Source: Synanceia verrucosa
Taxonomy: Eukaryota; Chordata; Actinopteri; Perciformes; Synanceiidae
Direction: 5' to 3'
Length of the DNA: 64,000 nucleotides
Assembly: GCA_029721515.1 (NCBI GenBank)
Contig: CM056551.1
Location: 28,444,437-28,508,436 of the forward strand
Shown: positions 63,101 through 64,000 of the stretch, in pieces
Numbering within the stretch: the stretch's first letter is position 1
Layout: each line of letters opens with the position of its first letter
Notes under the pieces: generated by a model
The model's input: the letters and a program-made list of their open reading frames with translations, nothing else
Database searches by the model: none
What the model was told of the DNA's origin: nothing
Made by a program: the position numbers and the translations under genes

Positions 63101-64000
63101 CATAATCCAACACCGTGGACACAATGGCAGGGCCTCCCTCCACCACCACACACACCACAGGCACTCCTTGGTTCAGTCCTACAGAGAAGGGAGGAGACGC
63201 AGCATCAACATCAGTCATATCAAACCCCTGGGACAGAAACACAAACACTCACGAGGGTGTATCTTCTGCAGACGGATGTGTTTCTCCAGCTTCCTCCTGA
63301 GCCCTTGCTGGCAGCCATATTTTCTCAGTGTTCCATCATCCACCAGCAGAAAGTGGGAGTGGAAACCATTAAGACAGGCCTTCTTGCTCAAAGGGTTTCC
63401 CAGTGGCTGGTAGGGCCTGAACACCTGGAGCAGTCAGTCATGGTAACACAATGAATTCGGACACATACTGATGTAATCTCATTCAACAATACATAACACT
63501 TTAGTACCCACATCTCTGCCTATAAGGTCAGTGTTGTTGTCAATGACTCCCCATGGTGTGATGCCGATAGTGTTTCTCGTCCTCAGGTTGTGGCCCCCAA
63601 ATGTTTTCACTGCCTCACCCACATACTTAGACACACCTAAAGATAGGTACAGATCAGCTGAATACACAGCAAATACACAAATCAAGAATCCAGCCCTCTT
63701 TGCGCAACTGTAAACAGACAGACGTAGCATGCCGCTACGGACTGAAATCCTTACAAATGAGCAAACCTACTTGAGTTCACACAGCTTAATGGGTAAAAAG
63801 GCTGTAATGTAATTATCTGAGGTGTAAACTGTGCGTTTACATTTGTTTTTGCCACTAACTCTTATTATAAGCCCACAGGTGAATAAAACCTTTTTATTAT
63901 CTTTCACTTTTCTGTTTGTAATTGTGTCCTGGAGTTAAGTTATCTGAAAGATTTTCAATGACTATTTCATTGCTTTTCAACGAAGCTTCTCCTGGACAAT
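45985..64000 (-). CDS. trpm6: trpm6: Mg2+-permeable TRPM channel fused to alpha-kinase, 3' 35 exons (5' end off window)
   Basis: Six-transmembrane divalent-cation channel of epithelial apical membranes with a C-terminal Ser/Thr alpha-kinase; the family handles Mg2+ uptake, often with TRPM7. 35 exons between 63636 and 45985 join in one frame to 1758 residues plus TAA; about 150-250 N-terminal residues are outside. Domains in order: N-terminal TRPM homology region, S1 (about 570), S2-S4 (about 673-790), S5, pore PYWMIYGEVYATEID (about 840-857), S6 (about 870-896), TRP helix LWKYNRYRYIMTY, coiled coil (about 970-1050), variable linker, alpha-kinase (about 1480-1727). FDMASTSNKLWKYNRYRYIM, RTAQPYKPKE, HHLVEDAKQ and DVLRPG match TRPM6 rather than TRPM7. 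Kinase Lys (VVKAF), LVLDIQG, LTDP and zinc-site HSCGACC are all present, so it appears intact. Introns are short; the gene is compact. Confidence 0.95.
46080..46810 (-). other. trpm6: trpm6 last intron, candidate conserved non-coding segment
   Basis: 46370-46580 is unusually free of simple repeats and contains clustered homeobox-type TAAT/ATTA cores (GTTAATTAATAGCTAATC, GATTAATATGTAATC, GGCTTAATTAGCTGG). A regulatory role is inference only. (CA)n at about 46769-46784. Confidence 0.35.
46811..46917 (-). CDS. trpm6: trpm6 visible exon 34 (alpha-kinase zinc site)
   Basis: Encodes SRGEMLFGPDNLGDAGISGF, LQKHSCGACCHSLGLT. KHSCGACC keeps the His and Cys zinc ligands of the TRPM6/7 kinase. Acceptor is tandem TAGCAG (46917 or 46914); the first gives SRGE as in human TRPM6 QSRG. 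Confidence 0.95.
47034..47085 (-). CDS. trpm6: trpm6 visible exon 33 (52 nt, alpha-kinase)
   Basis: Encodes GVGEELTDPTVITADDQ; LTDP carries a conserved Asp of the active site. Phase 1 in, 2 out. Confidence 0.95.
47182..47387 (-). CDS. trpm6: trpm6 visible exon 32 (alpha-kinase)
   Basis: Encodes RFLDVALVLWHSNGQWLTIE, NMSGDFRKYNNNTGEEIAPC and AFSHWTYEYSCRELLVLDIQ. HWTYEY supplies a zinc-site His; LVLDIQG supplies catalytic Asp and Gln. Confidence 0.97.
47460..47542 (-). CDS. trpm6: trpm6 visible exon 31 (alpha-kinase)
   Basis: Encodes EIQQQRAAQKMMQVFNEVKP then DAMHHSP. CLR|EIQQQRAAQK is a TRPM6/7 kinase signature. Confidence 0.96.
47543..48290 (-). repeat. trpm6 intron 30 containing a degenerate ~42-bp periodic array
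   Basis: Core words GACATCTGC/GATATCTAC recur at 47752, 47793, 47836 and 47877 (steps 41, 43, 41), with related inverted forms (TGTAGATACC, GTAGATATCTGCAG) up to about 48165 and ACTAGT/TGACTAGG between them. Partly palindromic, AT-rich, no coding potential. Confidence 0.6.
48291..48589 (-). CDS. trpm6: trpm6 visible exon 30 (alpha-kinase N-lobe)
   Basis: Encodes GGEEVSIYSLEEV, GLRRGSRVLCTWAERDVLRP, GLVYVVKAFRPEVVRTWQRY and STALQLCLR. The VVKAF lysine is the ATP-binding lysine equivalent. Confidence 0.96.
48674..48739 (-). CDS. trpm6: trpm6 visible exon 29 (pre-kinase)
   Basis: Encodes AMERNNLMRLAHNIPFTPVS then ILG, the highly conserved segment that precedes the TRPM6/7 kinase. Confidence 0.94.
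48869..48919 (-). CDS. trpm6: trpm6 visible exon 28 (51 nt)
   Basis: Encodes VKSSSFQSTDNLYPHYS. The HYS leads into AMERNNLMRL, as in TRPM6 HHHYSAIERNNLMRL. Start at 48919 chosen for the TTTCTGCAG acceptor and phase. Confidence 0.88.
49315..49340 (-). CDS. trpm6: trpm6 visible exon 27 (26-nt microexon)
   Basis: Encodes LQSGIAPE across both junctions. Acceptor TCTCTTGCAG, donor GAAG|GTATTT. Length not divisible by three, yet required to close phase between exons 26 and 28. Confidence 0.75.
49441..49499 (-). CDS. trpm6: trpm6 visible exon 26 (59 nt)
   Basis: Encodes DVWRPSHSVWNSWARPMSR plus two bases. Phase 0 in, 2 out; the alternative frame (CVETFSFSVEQLG) would hit a stop in the next exon. 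Confidence 0.75.
49572..49618 (-). CDS. trpm6: trpm6 visible exon 25 (47 nt)
   Basis: Encodes FEPMDLLQKQVFSHQ. Acceptor TTGTTTCAG, donor CAG|GTAAAT; phase 1 in, 0 out. Confidence 0.75.
49856..49940 (-). CDS. trpm6: trpm6 visible exon 24
   Basis: Encodes SHLSDACWRQRLRGEPACWS and ASASLSQL. Not recognisably conserved; accepted because the frame is open, the donor is GTAAGG and phases close. The acceptor (GATGCAG) has a poor pyrimidine tract. Confidence 0.65.
50073..50173 (-). CDS. trpm6: trpm6 visible exon 23
   Basis: Encodes AEWSRSSDFSQVLDSRGKTH and NRKTVKIQESGPET. Strong acceptor TTTTTGTTTCAG and donor ACT|GTAAGA; its 101 bases correct the phase between exons 22 and 24. The acceptor is CAGCAG (see findings). 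Confidence 0.85.
50332..50881 (-). CDS. trpm6: trpm6 visible exon 22 (variable linker)
   Basis: 550-base exon encoding a Cys/Ser-rich start (GGFRDQTSCSSCGLSCCGSP), an acidic run (METS-like then EEEEEEQEEER), DISEGLVNPAFSLEDSQPGS, and CGTPLSPMRGSFPSLHEPMN. Little conservation with mammals, as normal for this linker. The 50881 acceptor is fixed by phase. Confidence 0.85.
51134..51166. repeat. (TA)n microsatellite in trpm6 intron 21
   Basis: Alternating TA run in the 384-bp intron between exons 21 and 22. Confidence 0.9.
51266..51698 (-). CDS. trpm6: trpm6 visible exon 21 (coiled coil and linker)
   Basis: Encodes AEEMCMMVGEVSEKVIFIQD and SLLDLDCQLGQLQDLSVQAV (coiled coil, close to TRPM6 F.KDSLLSLDSQVGHLQDLS), then a poorly conserved linker ending CTEEEEEGAKE. 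ILPHSW resembles TRPM6 KLPHSW. Confidence 0.93.
51699..52315 (-). other. trpm6: trpm6 intron 20
   Basis: 617-bp AT-rich intron; poly-T tract near 51750-51767; nothing else recognised. Confidence 0.7.
52316..52448 (-). CDS. trpm6: trpm6 visible exon 20 (coiled-coil start)
   Basis: Encodes KLYLGHEDRKKLHEFEEKCV, EVYFHERSKGLHSSENNRIR and ATAER. H.FEE.CVE.YF.E and RIR.T.ER are conserved TRPM coiled-coil markers. Donor AG|GTTGGA is weak. Confidence 0.94.
52525..52721 (-). CDS. trpm6: trpm6 visible exon 19 (TRP helix)
   Basis: Encodes NIYFDMASTSNKLWKYNRYR, YIMTYQDRPWLPPPLIVLSH and YRRFNGDAEREERGSGL. DM.S.SN.LWKYNRYRYIMTY..PWLPPPLI is specific to TRPM6. Confidence 0.96.
52797..52911 (-). CDS. trpm6: trpm6 visible exon 18 (S6)
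   Basis: Encodes CDDGHPCPPASFLTAFLQAV and YMFFQYIIMVNILIAFFN. Short pore-S6 loop with two cysteines, then S6. Phase 1 in, 2 out. Confidence 0.95.
53054..54274 (+). mobile_element. PIF/Harbinger-type element fossil with Myb-like gene remnant
   Basis: + strand frames encode pieces of the Myb/SANT-like protein carried by Harbinger elements: start at about 53308 (MAAKTRKQYFSETEVEVLV), then SNSKVEAKKRVPWHRRSMA with GGEEKTPE, LEMVGEEEEVPGESGTVAA, and a C-terminal IQNRCDIISSFADTIKGL-like segment, broken by stops and shifts. The right end TTATAAATGAGGCCCCT matches a Harbinger-type terminus; the left end about 53054 is a decayed inverted copy (GGATCCATTAAAG, then CAAAAGCTGAAAGTGCCCTG). No transposase seen. 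In the trpm6 intron between exons 17 and 18. Confidence 0.7.
53308..54200 (+). pseudogene. Myb/SANT-like DNA-binding protein remnant (Harbinger-associated)
   Basis: The first about 40 codons are open, then a stop follows THKRRASQ; later segments continue in other frames. It resembles the many-copy NAIF1-like Myb proteins of fish genomes. Inactive. Confidence 0.6.
54448..54622 (-). CDS. trpm6: trpm6 visible exon 17 (S5 and pore)
   Basis: Encodes TRNMFFIVVMMAIVLLSFGV, SRKAILSPDEEPSWSLARDI and IFQPYWMIYGEVYATEID. The filter region GEVYATEID keeps both glutamates linked to divalent selectivity in TRPM6/7. Donor C|GTTAGT is non-consensus. Confidence 0.95.
54717..54968 (-). CDS. trpm6: trpm6 visible exon 16 (S3 and S4)
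   Basis: Encodes VLMSEPRKLSQKLKIWFSEY, WNVSDFIAILLFLAGLVLRW, ISYCLDIIFWFVRVMDLLAV and NQHAGPYLTMITKM. AVNQHAGPY.TMI.KM is shared with TRPM6. Confidence 0.96.
54991..55050. repeat. GAA/TTC microsatellite in trpm6 acceptor region
   Basis: (GAA/GGAA)n on +, i.e. CTT/TTC-rich on the trpm6 sense strand, directly upstream of the exon 16 acceptor at 54968. It may act as part of the polypyrimidine tract. Confidence 0.85.
55337..55465 (-). CDS. trpm6: trpm6 visible exon 15 (S2)
   Basis: Encodes MSYLAFLMLFSYVVLVKMED, QPSVQEWLVIAYILSTAVEK and TRE. Hydrophobic S2 followed by the conserved VQEW...YI block. Confidence 0.95.
55641..55796 (-). CDS. trpm6: trpm6 visible exon 14
   Basis: Encodes DSHDAERGLSFLDKCFGPVS and ITKLYDFYTAPVVKFWFHT. 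The Y.FY.AP.VKFWF motif leads into S2. Donor ACA|GTAGGT keeps phase 0. Confidence 0.93.
55898..56050 (-). CDS. trpm6: trpm6 visible exon 13 (S1 region)
   Basis: Encodes IILSLLLPPAILLLEFKSKA, EMCHVPQSHEAMLFGLES and VKSAPVHQGTDHT. A hydrophobic segment then EFKSKAEM.H.PQS as in TRPM6; the S1-S2 loop is shorter than in human. Confidence 0.93.
56140..56460. repeat. AT-rich TTTA-type degenerate inverted repeats
   Basis: Runs of ATTTATTTATTTA with copies of CCATTTATTCCACCATTAAT (about 56188) and CATTTATTCCACTGTTAAT (about 56265), then near-inverted forms (ATTAATGGTGTGATAAATAA about 56320; TTAACTGTTGAATAAATGGA about 56396). In the trpm6 intron before exon 13. Confidence 0.6.
56687..56915 (-). CDS. 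trpm6: trpm6 visible exon 12 (pre-S1)
   Basis: Encodes EFGQLAVDALDCAFRQNEQM, AMKLLTSEMEAWSHFTCLQM, FVSHSCTQTLLTDLWTGPLN and MSKNSFVK. Conserved FGQLA.....AF.Q.E..A..LLT and FV.H.C.Q.LLTD.W.G. Confidence 0.95.
56982..57002 (+). repeat. (CA)n microsatellite beside trpm6 exon 11 donor
   Basis: Short CA run immediately downstream, in trpm6 sense, of the exon 11 donor. Confidence 0.9.
57006..57280 (-). CDS. trpm6: trpm6 visible exon 11
   Basis: Encodes EQDVSSGTTRVITSS, FNDLFVWAVLHQRQQMALFL, WQHGEEALARATVACKLYRS and MDDNISERLKTYSL. WAVL..RQ.MALF.WQHGEEA is a TRPM hallmark. Confidence 0.95.
57589..57708 (-). CDS. trpm6: trpm6 visible exon 10
   Basis: Encodes EGRQESMGSLSKQG, LSRGRTPQDLQ and FFRTAQPYKPK. 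F.RTAQPYK.K is TRPM6-like; the first half is poorly conserved. Donor AAG|GTTTGG is weak. Confidence 0.88.
57848..57982 (-). CDS. trpm6: trpm6 visible exon 9
   Basis: Encodes VSLSIGYRLSLIDMGLVIEY and LIGGAYRSTYTRKLFRAAYS. LIDMGLVIEYLIGGAYRS.YTRK is strongly conserved in TRPM. The start at 57982 keeps phase 0; an AG at 57967 would break it. Confidence 0.93.
58290..58509 (+). mobile_element. 3' tail of a second LINE-like element
   Basis: AAACCAGATTAAAAACTCTT (KTRLKT-like codons) through GTGTAAAGCACATTGAGTTA and ATGTGCTATATAAA, a 3'-end pattern seen in many fish retroelement copies. It abuts the fragment at 58510. Confidence 0.5.
58510..59360 (+). mobile_element. L2/CR1-type LINE fragment, internally deleted
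   Basis: Degraded reverse transcriptase on +: HQLAGVFLDIFNLSLQL, SSIIVPVPKKS, CLNDYHPVALTPVIMKCFER, MDFSSAFSTVIPDKL and LPGSLCYWIRDFLTNRAQVV, with shifts between frames. RTGEFTNCLYLS then jumps straight to PSGKRYRNVKTHINSLRHSF, skipping most of the polymerase domain including the catalytic region. Ends with a LINE-type tail (TTCATTGTGTCTTGCATAATG, AATAAAGATTCTTGATTC). 5'-truncated, inactive, antisense to trpm6. Confidence 0.8.
59995..60042 (-). CDS. trpm6: trpm6 visible exon 8 (48 nt)
   Basis: Sixteen codons GQTERFLHHLVEDAKQ, matching TRPM6 HHLVQDVKQ. Acceptor CCACAG, donor CAG|GTGAGA, phase 0 both sides. Confidence 0.88.
60043..60640 (-). other. trpm6: trpm6 intron without recognised elements
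   Basis: 598 bp; no repeat, RNA gene or exon seen. Confidence 0.6.
60641..60775 (-). CDS. trpm6: trpm6 visible exon 7
   Basis: Encodes VGSLEQAMLDALVMDRVSFV, KLLIDNGMTMSRFLTVGRLE and ELYNT, the TRPM LEQAM.DALV.DRV.FVKLLI signature. Donor ACG|GTTGTT is weak. Confidence 0.93.
60886..60986 (-). CDS. trpm6: trpm6 visible exon 6
   Basis: Encodes TKASPAEQLSMALAWDRADI and AQKDVLVYRQHWQ, matching the conserved LALAWDRVDIA..... block. The 60986 acceptor (GTGAACAG) is preferred over AAG at 60979 because phase 1 requires it. Confidence 0.92.
60987..61928 (-). other. trpm6: trpm6 intron with a LINE-like 3' tail remnant
   Basis: AT-rich. At about 61400-61450, TGAATTTCCCTCAGGATAAA followed by TCTATCGATCGAT resembles the tail of fish LINE/SINE copies. 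Nothing else recognised. Confidence 0.5.
61929..61995 (-). CDS. trpm6: trpm6 visible exon 5
   Basis: 67-base exon: ITIFDSESEDQADAAILTTT then LKG. Acidic DSESED followed by the conserved AIL...LKG. Phase 0 in, 1 out. Confidence 0.9.
62075..62198 (-). CDS. trpm6: trpm6 visible exon 4
   Basis: Encodes QLDADIKEDFLVRIGDVFSV and EEASQLYSLLLRCMDHRQS, the helical segment before the TRPM ankyrin-like repeats. Phase 2 in, 0 out. Confidence 0.92.
62356..62802. mobile_element. piggyBac-type non-autonomous element (MITE)
   Basis: Flanked on both sides by TTAA (62352-62355 and 62803-62806), the piggyBac target site. Ends are inverted: CTCTTTGAGTGGCA at the left, GTCATTGAGTGCCA reading in from the right, 11 of 14 bases matching. 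About 447 bp, no transposase; lies in the trpm6 intron between visible exons 3 and 4. Confidence 0.6.
63004..63178 (-). CDS. trpm6: trpm6 visible exon 3
   Basis: Encodes LNQGVPVVCVVVEGGPAIVS and PPVPVFVFEGSGRAADLLAF, the GVP.V...VEGGP and EG.GRAADLLA signature of the TRPM N-domain. Confidence 0.95.
63253..63424 (-). CDS. trpm6: trpm6 visible exon 2
   Basis: Encodes VFRPYQPLGNPLSKKACLNG, HSHFLLVDDGT and LRRKLEKHIRLQKIHPR, the conserved TRPM YQ..NP...LN..HSHF.L.D.GT block. Confidence 0.94.
63512..63636 (-). CDS. trpm6: trpm6 visible exon 1 (N-terminal TRPM homology)
   Basis: Encodes GVSKYVGEAVKTFGGHNL through NTIGITPWGVIDNNTDLIGR, typical of the TRPM SLOG-like N-terminal domain (TIGI.PWG.. 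and DLIGRD). Enters in phase 1. Confidence 0.93.
63637..64000 (-). other. trpm6: trpm6 intron running off the right edge
   Basis: Upstream of the first visible exon; no further exon recognised. The N-terminal exons lie beyond the window. Confidence 0.7.

Noticed and set aside
45985..63636. Channel-kinase as trpm7 or trpm3
   Set aside because: LWKYNRYRYIMTY..PWLPPPL, RTAQPYK and AVNQHAGPY fit TRPM6; the alpha-kinase excludes TRPM3.

Overview
This is a vertebrate, almost certainly teleost fish, genomic window. Dense CA/GT microsatellites, a Tc1-like transposon and fossil PIF-Harbinger, piggyBac and L2/CR1-type pieces lie around spliced genes with short GT-AG introns. There are no bacterial operons, phage or CRISPR arrays. 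Almost all long open frames are chance frames or frames through (CA)n; the real coding content is in spliced exons, which I assembled by hand from domain matches, splice dinucleotides and codon phase.

Layout. 1-22.4 kb is gene-free sequence upstream of rorb, with microsatellites, a 467-bp GATA/GACA block (11.5-12.0 kb), an AT-rich palindromic tract and a 1.6-kb Tc1-like element (20278-21884). 22.4-45.0 kb is rorb (+ strand): ten exons contribute coding sequence, exon 1 carries only seven coding bases, intron 1 is 13.0 kb, and a 3'UTR of about 4.2 kb is inferred. The frame closes over 1419 bases (472 residues) in the RORbeta1 form beginning MRAQIEV. 46.0-64.0 kb is trpm6 (- strand), the 3' 35 exons of a Mg2+-permeable TRPM channel fused to a C-terminal alpha-kinase; the 5' end lies beyond the right edge. 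The 35 exons join in one frame into 1758 residues plus a stop.

The genes converge tail to tail, about 5.2 kb apart stop to stop. As I recall, RORB and TRPM6 are also neighbours in human 9q21, so this looks like conserved microsynteny. It supports the calls rorb (not rora/rorc) and trpm6 (not trpm7), which the protein sequences support independently. rorb encodes a monomeric nuclear receptor of retina, pineal and brain; trpm6 encodes an epithelial Mg2+ channel-kinase. Nothing here indicates a shared pathway.

I found no new multi-gene system. The points most worth checking are splice-level oddities in trpm6 (two in-frame NAGNAG acceptors, a 26-nt microexon, weak donors, a GAA/TTC repeat beside an acceptor), uORFs overlapping the rorb start codon, a 42-bp periodic array in a trpm6 intron, two DNA-transposon fossils in trpm6 introns, and the GATA/GACA block. 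Exon borders rest on GT/AG plus phase closure and have not been checked against transcripts.
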